From Actinomucor elegans (Eukaryota; Mucoromycota; Mucoromycetes; Mucorales; Mucoraceae), in NCBI GenBank assembly GCA_026027325.1, contig JAMSLZ010000002.1, positions 2,418,001 to 2,482,000 of the forward strand: a DNA stretch of 64,000 nucleotides, in the 5' to 3' direction. Shown piece after piece: positions 13,415 to 25,074 of this stretch (positions are counted from its first letter, which is position 1; the number at the start of each line of letters is the position of its first letter). The notes under the pieces are model-generated. The model made no database searches. It saw only the letters and a program-made list of their open reading frames with translations, and had not been told where the DNA came from. The translations under genes and the position numbers were made by a program.

Positions 13415-13960
13415 TTCCTTTTCTTCTTTCCTTATTCATATATCTTATCTACCTTATATCTTATATCCCCATCTACCTATATATCTCTACTTTTTATTAT
13501 TATTATCCACCCTAAAAAAAACGTCTGCTTTTTGTCCAAATGCTACTACACCTTTATTTTTTTATTACTTCATACATAGCATATTGATTATGCCCATTTG
13601 TCCATACTTCACACTTGTAACATAATAATAATAATAAATGCACGCTTCCTTCCTTTATATGTATATTGTTTACAGTAAGACGCGTTTAGTTAAAAAAGTG
13701 ATACGCTTTTTTTTTTTTTTTTTTTTTTTTTCAAGTTGGTTTGAAGGTATCACTTATTTAATGGTAACTGACGGAGGGTATTGTAACACTCGTTGTCAAA
13801 AAGGATATTTAGAAACCCAAAGAATAATTCTTGGTGTGGTTAATTTATGCACTAATCTTTCTATGGAAAAACGACACTTTTTAATTTCTAAAAGGATGAA
13901 TGAATGAAAACGAATGAAGGAATGATATGTACAATAGATATATAAAAAAAAATACGTCGC
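13409..13960. other. Intergenic region between convergent genes
   Basis: Pyrimidine-rich sequence with a 24-base T run near 13708-13731 and AATAATAATAAA-like polyadenylation words near 13623-13637. This is the shared 3' region of the bHLH gene (plus) and the SQ-containing protein (minus). No gene is supported. Confidence 0.6.
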
Positions 13961-15647
13961 CTACTTGGATCCCGTCTTGGATAATCCTATACGAGGTCTT
14001 CTTCTAGTGTCTTGCGGTTTTGGTTTGGTTTTTTCAACTTTTTCAAAGCTACTACTCACAGTAAATGATGGTGTAAGAGTACTTTTTCCAATATCTTCTT
14101 CTATATATAACATATAAATCATTAAGCACAAAAAAAGAATTCTCAACAGCATCATATATACATTACCTATATCTTTAGTGCTTTTAAGTGAACTAGAAGA
14201 ATGGAAAAAGTAATTATCAATGGGTGCTGGTTTGGTACCAAGGCTGCTTTTAAGTTGCTTCTTTTCTGGTGTACTTTCAAGATGCACGGGTATATGAGCT
14301 CGTTTTTTTGATTGTGGTACTTGAGAAGTCATTTCAACCTCCTTTTTCATCAGTTCAAGCATATCTTCTTCAGCTATATCATCAAATAAATCATCGGATT
14401 CTTCTTCTTCCAAGGTGTTGTGAAGACTGGGTAATACGATTTCGCTGGAATCACGAACCCGAGGAAAAGATGAGGGGCTTAAGGGTTCGTCGACCGGCTC
14501 CACTCTTTTGTGTGATGGGCTCGAGATTCTCAGTGGGCTGGTCGTATCAGCAGGCTCGCTGGAATCATGGTCTTGAGGGAAAAATGAAGGGCTTAAGAGC
14601 TCGTTGATCTGCTCTACATTTTCGTGTGATGGGCTCAAGGTTCTCTGTGGATTGGTTGTATTAGCAGTCATGTCCATATAAAATAACCATGAATCACTGT
14701 AAGTGTCGCAGTGATCGTCTCTTTGCAATATGTGCGGGTCGTCAACAATTGGATGCTGATTATAAGCGGGAGGTTCTCGTGAACCGTTCCCTTGAAAATC
14801 ATTTGATGGTTCTTGAACTTCACTATCTGATGGTGGATCATCAACATTGTATGGTATTGTATCTTGAGAATCATCATCGCCATTGTATGATGCGGTAAGT
14901 AAAGAATCGCTGTCATCTGCATTATAAGCAACTGTGTCTTGAGAATCATTACCAGGAGTATGAGTAGTAGGATCGCAAGGAATTGTTGTAATAGGTGAAA
15001 GAGAACTGGACGTGGCAGTTCTAAAAGCTGTTTCTCGGTCATCCTCATCGTCTACTTTTTGATTCTTGCAGGCAATAATAGAATAATCCTCGTTTAAATT
15101 AGATAGTGGTAATTTTTCTTCAAGATGAGGTGATCGAGTTTGTTGTGGTATTTTATCAGCAATTGAGTCGGGGAATACCAGCTCCTCCTCCTCTTCAAAG
15201 ACACGTCCCAGTGATGACGGTAATGATGCGGGAGGGGGTTCAGCAAGTACCTCAGGTGCTTGTTCAGAAACCCATGGAGGAAGATTGTCTTCTAATACTT
15301 GATCAAAAGATCTTTGAGCCGATGTCCTGGTTAGCCAATCGTCCAATATACTTTGTGAATAAGACCGACTCGCATTGCTTTGTGTTGAGATGATGGAATT
15401 GTTTCTAGAACGCTATAAACAAAAGTGTTAATCGTTTTCGATAATATTTACGTTTACATGACTAATTACCAGAGAAGAAGTGAAGACTAAAAAGGTTTTA
15501 ACATTAGATCATATTTGATAATAAACATTTATTATAATTACCTTCCGAATTGCTTTGGTCTCTTGATCTCAAAAGTAATGACAATTCCGTTGATTGTCTT
15601 CGAGGTGGTATTTCACTAATTGTAATTGGTATATCGGAATTATCCAT
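13961..15647 (-). CDS. Disordered SQ-motif protein, possible DNA-damage factor
   Basis: Exons on the minus strand: 15542-15647, 15470-15486, 14167-15412 and 13961-14100, giving about 502 residues. The second exon is a 17-nt microexon, and every junction keeps frame. No globular domain is recognised. The protein is acidic and Ser/Pro-rich, with a repeated DSQDT-YN-DD unit (two copies) and a repeated SPSH-rich block of about 40 residues (two or three copies). The basic C-terminus reads RRRPRIGLSKTGSK. The R-x-GLS core resembles the RAD51-interacting motif of RAD51AP1-type proteins as I recall it, and SQ motifs are typical ATM/ATR targets. A role in recombination or repair is therefore an inference only. 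The 66-nt last intron is in frame and stop-free, so its retention would also give an open protein. Confidence 0.6.
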
Positions 15648-16392
15648 TAATAAATCAGATTATATAGCATTCGTTCAATAATAGCAAAAAAAGAAGTAAA
15701 AACTTCAGCGGTGCCTGAGAAAAAGATAGTTTTAATAAGTTTCAGCATACATTTCCAGTTTTATTATCATTGACAATCATCTCCTTGTTCTTATTGGCTT
15801 TCGGCAATCAAATATACTTGAAAGGTTTTTAATGGTCCGGACATTAAATATCAAACTAAAATAAGGCTTTCTATTGGATTTCGGAGACTAAACATCGATT
15901 TGTTGATGATGAAATAGGAAACGTCAGCTTTTTTTTGACGCGATATTTACACAGTATAAAAATGTAAATAGATTCCAATCATGCTAACATAGGTTTTGAA
16001 GAGACTAACTTTGTATCTAATGGTATAGAGACTATGCTATAACTTTTTATTAAATAGTTAATTTATTGGTGAATGACATACAGTATCAGGAACTCACTCG
16101 TCTTATCTAAGTTAAACTACGGTTTTAAATTAGTATGATGCTTAGATAGTAGTCGTATGTGTTTCCTGTTGTAGCAAATACTCTTTTCGCAAGCTCTACA
16201 GTAGCTTTAGTCTCATAAAACGCGTTGATTCTTCAATATTATCATGTCTATTAAGAGCCAGCCAATCATCACTGCTTCATTTGAATATGTTCTCCGCTAC
16301 ATTTTTTTTTTTCAAAAGTGGGAAGCAAGGCTCCCCTCTCACTATTTTGTGAAAGCTCTTTGCAACTCATTATCCAACTCATCGGTCTCGAC
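15648..16392. other. Divergent promoter region
   Basis: About 745 bp separate the SQ-protein gene (minus) from the uL16m gene (plus). It holds AT-rich sequence with a T run just before the uL16m leader near 16301-16312. I see no reading frame or clear TATA box. Confidence 0.5.
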
Positions 16393-17046
16393 ATGTTTTC
16401 AGCTTTCAGAAGAAATGCGTTGAGCAGTTTCAATGCCACCTCCAATGTGATTTCAACTGTGTTTCAACAACCCAAGCAGTTCCCTGCTGCTATAACACAA
16501 TCTGTTCGTTTTGCATCCAACTTTTCACCAAAGAGAACGAAATACAGAAAGGCACACAAGGGTAAGATCCCTATCCCCATTGGTGGATCCACCAAGGGTA
16601 CCACAGTTGAGTTTGGTGATTATGGATTACGAGTGAAAGAAGGCGCCCGTTTAACTGGCCGTCAATTGACAGCTGTTCATAACGCACTCAAGCGTAAAAT
16701 CAAGCCTGTCAAGGGTTCACAGTTATGGATGCGCGTTTTCCCCGATATTCCTGTTTCCAGCAAAGGTAACGAAGTGCGTATGGGTAAAGGTAAAGGTACC
16801 TTTGAATATTGGGCCTGCCGTGTCCCTTTGAATCGTATCATTTTCGAAATTAGTGGCATGAGAAAAGAAATTGCCAAGGAAGCTTTCCGATTAGCTTCCC
16901 ACAAGTTGCCAATCAAGGTGGAAATGGTTGAACGTGGTGCTAAGCCTATTGTTGGTGCTGGTTATGTGCCTCCCGTAGTCAAGAAGACTGTTGCCGAGGA
17001 AGCCGTCGTTAAAACATCCGCACCATCACCTGCAGCTTCCGCTTAA
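16393..17046 (+). CDS. MRPL16: Mitochondrial large-subunit ribosomal protein uL16m
   Basis: Intronless, 217 residues. The ATG at 16393 begins a basic, Ser-rich presequence (MFSAFRRNALSSFNAT) typical of matrix import. The mature part carries the uL16 signature: KYRKAHKGK, the GLRVKEGARLTGRQL block, RVFPDIPVSSKGNEVRMGKG, and a C-terminal region ending in an Ala/Pro/Val-rich tail. uL16 sits near the peptidyl-transferase centre and helps seat tRNA in the A site of the mitoribosome. An in-frame GTG at 16318 extends the frame but lacks an ATG. A polyadenylation-like AATAATAAAA follows the stop. Confidence 0.95.
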   Translation: MFSAFRRNALSSFNATSNVISTVFQQPKQFPAAITQSVRFASNFSPKRTKYRKAHKGKIPIPIGGSTKGTTVEFGDYGLRVKEGARLTGRQLTAVHNALKRKIKPVKGSQLWMRVFPDIPVSSKGNEVRMGKGKGTFEYWACRVPLNRIIFEISGMRKEIAKEAFRLASHKLPIKVEMVERGAKPIVGAGYVPPVVKKTVAEEAVVKTSAPSPAASA

Positions 17047-17407
17047 AAAAGAATGTCATTTTTTATTCAGTATTAGAAACCTTCTTGTATCATAAAATTA
17101 TAAATAATAAAAAAAAAATGCAAACACCAAGGTCTTGGAATCACTGTGTAATTAGAATGGGTTAAGAATAGCGGTATCAACTCATGTGATTTTTAGTTAC
17201 AATAACGTGAAAGAGAAGGGCAGGTTCCTTCAATTATTCCGCATAGATAAGCAAATGACTTCGATTGTGCAAGACAATGAAAATACAAATCTGGTACAAA
17301 AAAATAGAAATATTACAAATTGATTTAATATATATATTTTGCATTGTCGCACCTTTATATACAACTATAAAAGCAATATAATTATAAAACCAAACGCAAT
17401 GGCTTAA
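17047..17407. other. Intergenic region
   Basis: 3' region of uL16m followed by AT-rich sequence. No gene is seen. Confidence 0.5.
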
Positions 17408-17684
17408 TTTGAGCATAAAGTACTAATTTGCTGCATCTTTCGAAAGGGATCGGTCAATAGATCTATAGATCATTGGATCTAATGGTAGTTGAAATGCATA
17501 TAATTTGGAGCACATTTCAGAAAAAAAAAACTGGTATATATTTATCGTATTTCAGTTACATAAGCGTTCTAGTAGGAGCAGTGCTTTATTGTGAACATGT
17601 GCTAGCCATCAGATGCCAGAATACGTTGAAGGCTGTAGACATGTTTGAAATGAACTGATTTTAGCTGATTTCAAAAAAAAAAAA
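17408..17684 (+). repeat. Left arm of foldback element
   Basis: 277 bp; its reverse complement is found at 18037-18321 with only a handful of differences. It contains the GGGATCGGTCAATAGATCTA word shared with the dispersed copies. Confidence 0.85.
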
Positions 17685-18036
17685 TTCCAAAGATCAAATT
17701 GTTCGAAACTTGTCACTTTTGTAAAGCACAAAAGTCACTTTTCAAGGTACAATTTTAAATGCTATAGATAGAATATATTCAAAATATATTTTTATGATTT
17801 TTTTACTAAATGAAACTCACGAGTTAACAGTCATATTGAAAAGAGTAGTAAAAAATTGCTTGTTATCAAAGTAAACCTTATCACTTGAATGAATACAAAA
17901 TACTATTTACATCATTTGATACACCATTTAATCCTGTATAAACCTTGGTAACGTACTTGCTGTTGTCTGAGCATGGTTGTTATTCAAAATTCGATTTGAA
18001 TGGCTCCGTAAAATCTGCCTCTGGGTAGCACCCTAG

Positions 18037-18321
18037 TTTTTTTTTTTTTTTTTTTTTGAAATCAGCTAAAATCAGTTCATTTCAAACATGTCTACAGCCT
18101 TCAACGTATTCTGGCATCTGATGGCTAGCACATGTTCACAATAAAGCACTGCTCCTACTAGAACGCTTATGTAACTGAAATACGATAAATATATACCAGT
18201 TTTTTTTTCTGAAATGTGCTCCAAATTATATGCATTTCAACTACCATTAGATCCAATGATCTATAGATCTATTGACCGATCCCTTTCGAAAGATGCAGCA
18301 AATTAGTACTTTATGCTCAAA
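18037..18321 (-). repeat. Right arm of foldback element
   Basis: 285 bp inverted copy of 17408-17684. The length difference is mostly in the poly-T at its inner end. Confidence 0.85.
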
Positions 18322-19037
18322 ATGACTTCCTTTATCAGACAAAAATTCTCAGATCTATTACAATGCTGTTGTTTTATTGTCTTTTTCGCATTTGTTCAGT
18401 TATGATCATTAATCAATGATTTTGCTAATTCTTTCTAAGCTAGAGGAGAGGAGTGGAAGGTTTTAGAAGCCAGTTTGTATTCCGAGTTCATGTGCTGCCA
18501 TTACTGACAGGCTGCATAAAGTGAGCATATCTAACTGTCATCAAATTGACATGGCGAAAACAAACAAAATTTTTGTAAAACATATCAAGTGCTTACAGTA
18601 CGTTGGTACAATCCTAATTTGGATTGGAAATGATCGATGTACAACCGTTACCTAGTGGTCTGTTTGATCTGATCATACAAAAAAAGTAACGAAAGGATTT
18701 CTATTTAATAAAGACAAGTGATTTATTATCGAGAACATTACATAAAAAAAAATTACTTTTTTAATGAAGAAAAGAATCCTTAGAGATTGATATGTGTGTT
18801 CATTTGATCTCTTTTGGTATTTACACAATAAACAAAAATATATATGAAAAAAAGAAGAGGCACAGAGGAATATGAAGGCTTTTTTTTTGATAAAGAATAA
18901 GGTATACATATACAAACACATTGAAAAAAGTATTAAAAAAAAAGTAAGTCTATTACAGTAAATATATGTATAAGTTATTCACTTTGATACTACAGACCAC
19001 TATTCCCTGTCGTCCCTTCTTGATTCAACAACCCATA
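18322..19037. other. Intergenic region
   Basis: AT-rich sequence with several 8-10 base A and T runs; 3' flank of the Zn2Cys6 gene. No gene is supported. Confidence 0.5.
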
Positions 19038-20501
19038 CTATTGTTGATGTTGCTCTTGAGGCTGTTCTGTTGTAGGAGCTTCAGTCTTAATAGCTTCACT
19101 TGCTACAGCTAAAGATTCAGAGGGAGAAGTGCTGGGAGTACCATAAGCAACGCTAGTAGCAGCAGATGTCTCCGCAGCATCATTTTCAGGAGCGGATTCA
19201 GTGGTGGTTTCGGTCACGATTTTGTTATCATTGTCTTGAGATGTTTCGCGAGTGTGAGGGGGAGTAGTTTGCTGGCTTTCGTCTGCCTTGGGCTCTTCTG
19301 TGTTGTTGTTGTTGTTGTTGTTGTTGCCATCTTGCTTGGGTGCATCATTGCGATCTAATACTTCACTGCAGAGTTTAGACAAGATAGTTAACTTAGATCC
19401 CTCATCATCATCATCTGTTGAAGCAGCAGCAGCGGCAGTAGTAGTTTCACTAGTGGCAGGCGTAGATTCAGTTGGGTTAGCAGGGGCACTGGAAGAATTA
19501 GTGGTAGTGGTGCTGGTATTGACGTTAGCATTGGCATCGGCGGAAGGTTGAGGTTGAATAGGGACGGGTCTATAACCGCCATGAACAGGAGTTTGTTGAT
19601 GTTGAGGAGAGATCATGCTCATAGCAGCTTGGTAAGATAAAACTGGAGGATTGGCAGGATACATTTGTTGGATAGCAGTAGGGACCATGTAAGCTTGAGG
19701 CATCATTTGTCCATTACTTGCAGCAGCAGCAGCGGCAGCGGCGTATCCATAAGGATCGTAATGACCAGCAGGGAAAGGTTGGTAATGAATAGGCATGGGA
19801 GGACGGACGTTGGGATTTTGAGCATAAAGGTTGGCGTTAGTCATAGGCGAAGCCATGTTGGGAGTAGAAGTACCAGAAGAAGCAGCACTTTCACCTATAT
19901 CTAGGCAGTTAATACCATGTTCCTCGAGTAAATGTAATTGCAACTTACCAGTCTTATTTCTCTTCTTGTAAGGTCCACGCTTAACACCCTTCTTACGTTC
20001 CTTACGCACAGAATTGACACAAGTATCGGTCAAACCATACTTGATACATCTTTGACAAGGTCTACCCACATCACATTTCTTACAGGCCTTTTGACAGTTT
20101 ACTACGTAAATGAATATGAGTATTTGATCATACTATCAATCGATTCAATTGAATACTCTACCACATGCATTCTTCACTTGCTTTCTCTTGGGTTTACCAT
20201 GAGCGCCAATATCCATACCTTCACCTACAGGTTGTTGATCGGGCTTCATTTGGTTAGGAGCCATAACAGTCAACGGTTGCATGGCGGCAGGGTTATAGAT
20301 AGCAAGGTTGGCACCGTTCAAACCCAAAGGAGGTTGTTGAGACTGTTGAGACTGCTGCTGCTGGTCTTGAGGTTGGCTTTGGCCATTTTGAGCTTGTTGA
20401 GACTGCTGAGGTTGCTGAGCTTCTTGTCCCTGTTGCCCTTGTTGAGCTTGCTGTTGCTGATTAGCATCAAAGCCAGGGAAGTAAGGCGTGAATTGTTGCA
20501 T
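19038..20501 (-). CDS. Zn2Cys6 transcription factor, Gln- and Ala-rich
   Basis: Minus-strand exons 20162-20501, 19949-20101 and 19038-19894, giving about 449 residues. Splicing the first coding intron joins KRKQVKNAC to VNCQKACKKCDVGRPCQRC, completing a C-x2-C-x6-C-x5-C-x2-C-x8-C binuclear zinc cluster at about residues 113-141. A basic extension follows (RKERKKGVKRGPYKKR). The N-terminus is Gln-rich. After the cluster come poly-Ala, poly-Ser/Thr and poly-Asn tracts, with an acidic DDDDEGSKLTILSKLCSEV segment. This is a nuclear DNA-binding regulator with no recognised target. Upstream, GTAAGT at 20612 and CTAAC...TTTTAG near 20510 mark a 103-nt 5' UTR intron. That is why I start at 20501 (MQQFTPYFPG) and not at the in-frame ATG at 20570, which would lie inside that intron. 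The 54-nt intron at 19895-19948 is in frame. Confidence 0.87.
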
Positions 20502-20612
20502 TCTGATTTCTAAAATCGCGGAATATGTTAGTTTTTTGGCTGGAGGAGTTCCTAGAGGAACATTTTTCATATATTTTTCATTAAACGTCAAGTTCAGTTT
20601 GAAAATACTTAC

Positions 20613-22640
20613 ATAATAAAACTAAAAGACGATTCTTTGAGGATTTGTTCGTAAAATTAACACGTAGCGATTGGTCCTTTTCTTTTCTACTCGAGATAAG
20701 GAAGTTTTTTTTATGGTTTCTCGAAAAATTGAACGTCAAAGAAGGACTAGAGTCGATATAAAGCGTCTGTCGAGAAGGTTGGTGTAATATGAGCGTGTGT
20801 TTGTACGGCTATATAAAAGAAGTAACGGAGTCTCTTTATTTTTCAAAAAAAAAAGAGAATTATCGGAGCACCAAAGGAAAGTTTGTTTAATAACAGCACA
20901 ACCTTGAATCCTTTATGAAAGAAAAATTTTTTCATTCAAAGCCATTGCACGATGACCAATCAAGGCAATTTGATGTGACTGTATAATTATTATCCAATAA
21001 AATAATAGAAATTCCATAGATTGAAACAACGAATAGGCGCGCTCCATAATATGAACAAACTGAAAAATATGTACAGAAGTACTGAATGAATGAGTACGGA
21101 AAAAGAGGTAGAAAGATTCAATTTGTGTTTTATTTAGTAAGATATCACTTGCAATATATGTATATATATTTCGTCATAGATCGCATTTCGTATTACCTAG
21201 ATCTAATAATCAATAGATCTTTTGACGGATTTCGGCTTAATGTCGCATTTAATTAATATTCCATACTCAGAATGAAGTACTGAATCCATTGTAACTATTC
21301 TTTAACCACAATGCAATTGATATATTATAGTCATGGATAGATAATTTAGGAATGGCTTGCATTTTATATGGGTTTAATGATAATATGTAGATCATCGATC
21401 TTCAGAAGATGATATCATCCTATCTACCTCTTTCATCTATTATTGCTTTTAGATTATTATTATTATTTTTTTGGTAACAATGGGCTTTGTGTTTTCTATG
21501 AGACAAGTATTATAATAGATGAACGAAAGCAGAGTTATTCGTATGACTTCAAGGAGCATATTTTTATGTCAGAACAATATACAGAGGGTGTCCCTATGCC
21601 ATTCTTTTTTCTTAACATCTTGAAGATGGGAGATAGGTGCTTCTTCAGACAAATCTAAATTGATCTATAAGTCTTCTACATCTGTATTCCTTTCTTTCTC
21701 AAATTAATCTGCTACTTGTCTTTGCATCTCCATTTCAGATAACAATACCCTTTCAAATACCCGACAATCGAGTCTTTATTCCTGCATACTGTCCCCTCTT
21801 ATAACTATTTGAAAACTATCATTTGTCACGATGTCATTGTTTATTTCTGATGGTCTTTGCAAGTACTCAAGATATACCATTAGTCTATTTTGTGATGAAC
21901 AAGACCACATCTACTTTAATGAGCAAGTAGGACTCTCAGCTAGTTTCAAGAAGAGCTTGTTTGATTCGATTTTCCTGAAAAAACTTGGCTGTAGTATGCC
22001 TAATATAATATCACTAGAAAGACCTTGGTTTAATGATATTGGAGGACCTTTCAAAACCCGAATAAGAAAGTATTCATGAATGAAAACATTAGCCAATCAA
22101 GCTAGTGGATGATAGGCTTTATTCATGCACTTCCAAAATTTATTGAGCCTCACCCTCACTTTCACTCAATAAACAAGTGAAGTGATGACAAGCAATGAGC
22201 ATATTATCCAAAGGGTCTTTTCCATATTAATTAAGTTCTTTCATACATTGGATATAATTCAAATCCAATGTCTTTTAAAGTATCCATTTATATTTCCGCT
22301 GTGTTATAATATCAGTTTGGGACTTGCGAACAAAATGGTTTATAAACATGACGTTAGATGATGTCTATATCTCTTTGTTGGTTTGGGTCCAATCCCACAT
22401 ATGATAAGTATTCAGAATGAGGATCAGTGTCTATTGAAACGTTGTTTATTTGCAGTATAATAAATATCAACAATAATGAAAAGTAAACTCTACTGTATGC
22501 ATTTTTTTTATATCATTCTATTTAATAATTCATGTATTAAGTCGCTTATTTTTTTTTAGCTGGGTTTCATGGGTAGCAAAGATCGAAAAAAAAGCAAAAA
22601 GTAAAAGGTGAAAGTAGAATGCAACAGTTATGAGGATCTA
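20613..22640. other. Intergenic region of about 2 kb with repeat ends
   Basis: The part nearest 20613 is the promoter side of the Zn2Cys6 gene; TATA-like words near 20757-20762 and 20810-20816 read on either strand. A copy of the dispersed repeat end lies at 21175-21290. Two short plus-strand frames (21443-21658 and 21831-22079) have no recognisable content and I do not call them genes. Confidence 0.5.
21175..21290 (+). repeat. Copy of the dispersed repeat end
   Basis: Collinear with the right arm of the foldback element: CTAGATCTAATAATCAATAG, ATCTTTTGACGGAT, AATGTCGCATTTAATTAATATT, split as AATGTCGCATTT plus AATTAATATT, then CATACTCAGAATGAAGTACT. It is one of the better preserved solitary copies. 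Confidence 0.6.
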
Positions 22641-23648
22641 CTAAGCAAATTGAGAAATAAAACTACTAAATTCTTTGCGGCTTGCAGCACTAGATGGCAA
22701 AAAATGGCTTATGTAAAAAATATTTGTGAGTGTGGTATTTCAATGAACATGTTGTTATATACTTACCCTCCAGAATGACGGAAAATTTTTGGATTTTCAA
22801 AGGCCCTAGCTAGAGATTCCATTGCCTCGGGCAAAACCAATGTGTCTAATTCACCTATAAAATGTAAACTCGGGGTCTTTACTTTTGATTTTTCCGTCAA
22901 CATGACATTGGTTGCTTCTTGCATGGTTGGTTTAAATCCAGCGACGATAATTGAAAACTTGAAAGGAGCATGATCAAATGTAGAAGGTATCAAATCAGGA
23001 AAGTAGGTCCTGTCCTCTAATAGTTCTGTTAAAAGTGCAGCAAAGCAAGCGCCTATAGCCCAATCATTTTTTAATTTTTGATATGTTTTATGGACCGCTT
23101 GTTATTATTACCTTGAGAAAATCCGAGAATACCGTCAAAAGGTCCCTTTGAAATGATAAAAAAATCAGAATTGAATTTTGAGATAATAAGCGTCTTTTCT
23201 TTCTGTACTTACCTCAGTGATCAACACTTGTTTGACGTATTCTATCGACTCTTTAAATCCAACAAAAAAGCCATCTTGTGTTGGTTTGTATTTGGGAGAA
23301 TACCACCACCCGAAAGGCATATGTTCTGCGAAATAATCCAGAGTCAATATTTCATCTTATTATGGGTCTTTCTTGACTCACCCTCCGAGCTTTCTTCCTT
23401 TGCAGCTTCTTCACGTTCGGCAATCGTGGTATAGGTTGGAGGACTAATGTGATGAGGGGCAGTAATGTACACTGAACATGTCAATTACTATCAATGAATT
23501 GTCTCCATGACGATAGGCATTTAAATAGATTACCGAAATCAGCTATGCTTTCAATGCTTTTACGAGACACAGCTGTCTTTTTTCGGAACATGGTAGCATT
23601 TTGTGTATATCCATGAAGACATAATATCCTCAACTTGCTTGCAGTCAT
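22641..23648 (-). CDS. FSH1-family serine hydrolase
   Basis: Minus-strand exons 23534-23648, 23382-23471, 23213-23325, 23114-23147, 22767-23052 and 22641-22707, giving about 234 residues. The start MTASKLRILCLHGYTQNAT shows the first strand and oxyanion-side HG motif of the family. Joining a 34-nt exon restores the nucleophile elbow GILGFSQGACFAALL. The acid and base segments are PSLHFIGELDTLV and RHSGGHFLPSS, so Ser, Asp and His of an alpha/beta-hydrolase triad are all in place. Members are small cytosolic esterase/thioesterase-like hydrolases whose natural substrates are mostly unknown. Homologues often sit in secondary-metabolite clusters, but nothing of that kind is adjacent here. Confidence 0.9.
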
Positions 23649-25074
23649 TTATGATACAAATTCCAGTCAAAAAGATAAAATGGACTGGTTGATAGGCTCA
23701 GTAGATTTGGCGTTGGGTTTTTTTTGGAGCCCGACTTTTGGGGTTAAGGTCCCTTCAACGACTGTCAATGACCGATCATCTATGAATGATTCATTATTTA
23801 AAACAGTCCCATACTACCTTTGATTTGCTTGGCTTTTGTATAATAAAGAAATGCGACTTAATACTAAGTCAGCTAACAAAATTGGTATAGAATTGAATGG
23901 TGCAGTAATTATGTAAACCTCTATCAAGATAATGACTTGTATGTCTAATGTTTTGTAATTTAAACTTGCGCTTATAAGTATAACAAATACGACAAAAATA
24001 CGTGCGCACTTTACGTTATTTAATATGTGTATATATATAATTAAACTGTAGTATAAGTTACAAAAAATATGTTCAAGTAGCTTGGTATTTGCTCCGAGTT
24101 TTAATAACTGATTCTGCATAGTTACTATATCATCTAATTCAATATCAAACACAAAATCAACTTGGAAAATTACAATGAAGCTTGAAAGGAGAATATTGTA
24201 TTTTCCTAATGCGAAATACAATACAATGGTTTTATACAACACTATCTAATATTGATTAGTATTCTATGTTCAGAATAAATTATTGTATCCAGTGTTACTG
24301 AAAAAAAGAATGATTCCTAAAAGATAATAGCAAGCTGCCGAAATCATTTTGTTAAATGATCGATAGCCAATAACAGCTGGAAGCAATTTTACATCAGTAT
24401 CACTTCTTGGGAGTAAGGAAGACGTTTGGGAGACGTAATTTATTGTAATTCAGTTCCATGTCTCATAGTTGAAATAATATGGTATGTTTTTGTTTGTTTC
24501 TTAGACATCCGAGGAGACAAATTTAACAGAAGTACAGCAAGTAAACCTAATATGACAAAACTAATGGATACTCAACTGGCAATGATAACACATTCATGCT
24601 CCCTTTTCGACTATATGGTGCTTATATAGAGTTGCTGGTAATTACCTATTAACTTGTTTTCCCCTAAAACCTCTTAAAGGCTTACGGGTGCTAAAGAGAC
24701 CAAAAATGAGCATGAATCAGCATGCAAAGGAAAATATAAATGAATCAATTGAGCGAGTATTTATGCTTTTTGTTACAGTGGTAAGTTTATTTAGCATTTC
24801 AAAAGCAAAGGTTATTGTTGCAACATCATATATGATACAAATCGTGTTCTCTGTTGAAGTGAAGAGCCTTTTCTGCTGAGTAGTAACGAATGATTGGTCA
24901 GGGTTTATTTCTTTGCTGTTCCATGGATGCATTAACAGAAACAAAATGGTAGTACAGCATTTTCTGTAGGGTTTGAAGTCCCGGCTTTTTTGCTTGGCAC
25001 AAGAAAGTATATATTTCTGCTTTTTTTTCTTTTCTTTAGATACTCTTTCTTTCATTTTGCAATACAAATTCAAC
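23649..25074. other. Intergenic region
   Basis: AT-rich, with only short chance frames on both strands. A partial copy of the dispersed repeat end (GATTAGTATTCTATGTTCAG) lies near 24254-24290. Just before 25075 is a pyrimidine-rich leader typical of a transcript start. Confidence 0.5.

Larger units (their letters stand above)
17408..18321. mobile_element. Foldback element with ~280 bp terminal inverted repeats
   Basis: The left arm (17408-17684) and right arm (18037-18321) are near-perfect inverted copies, down to small words such as GAGCATAAAGTACTAATTTG at the outer edge and GATTTTAGCTGATTTCAAAA at the inner edge. The 352-bp centre has no coding frame but contains a small palindrome near 17716-17737 (CTTTTG...CAAAAG). 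The A/T homopolymers at the inner edges differ in length (about 12 against 17). No transposase is present, so it would be non-autonomous. The outer arm sequence recurs as single diverged copies elsewhere in the window. I could not define a convincing target-site duplication. Confidence 0.8.

Noticed and set aside
13638..13907. 89-codon plus-strand frame after the bHLH gene.
   Set aside because: It reads through a long T run (poly-Phe) and has no recognisable content; it lies in the shared 3' region.
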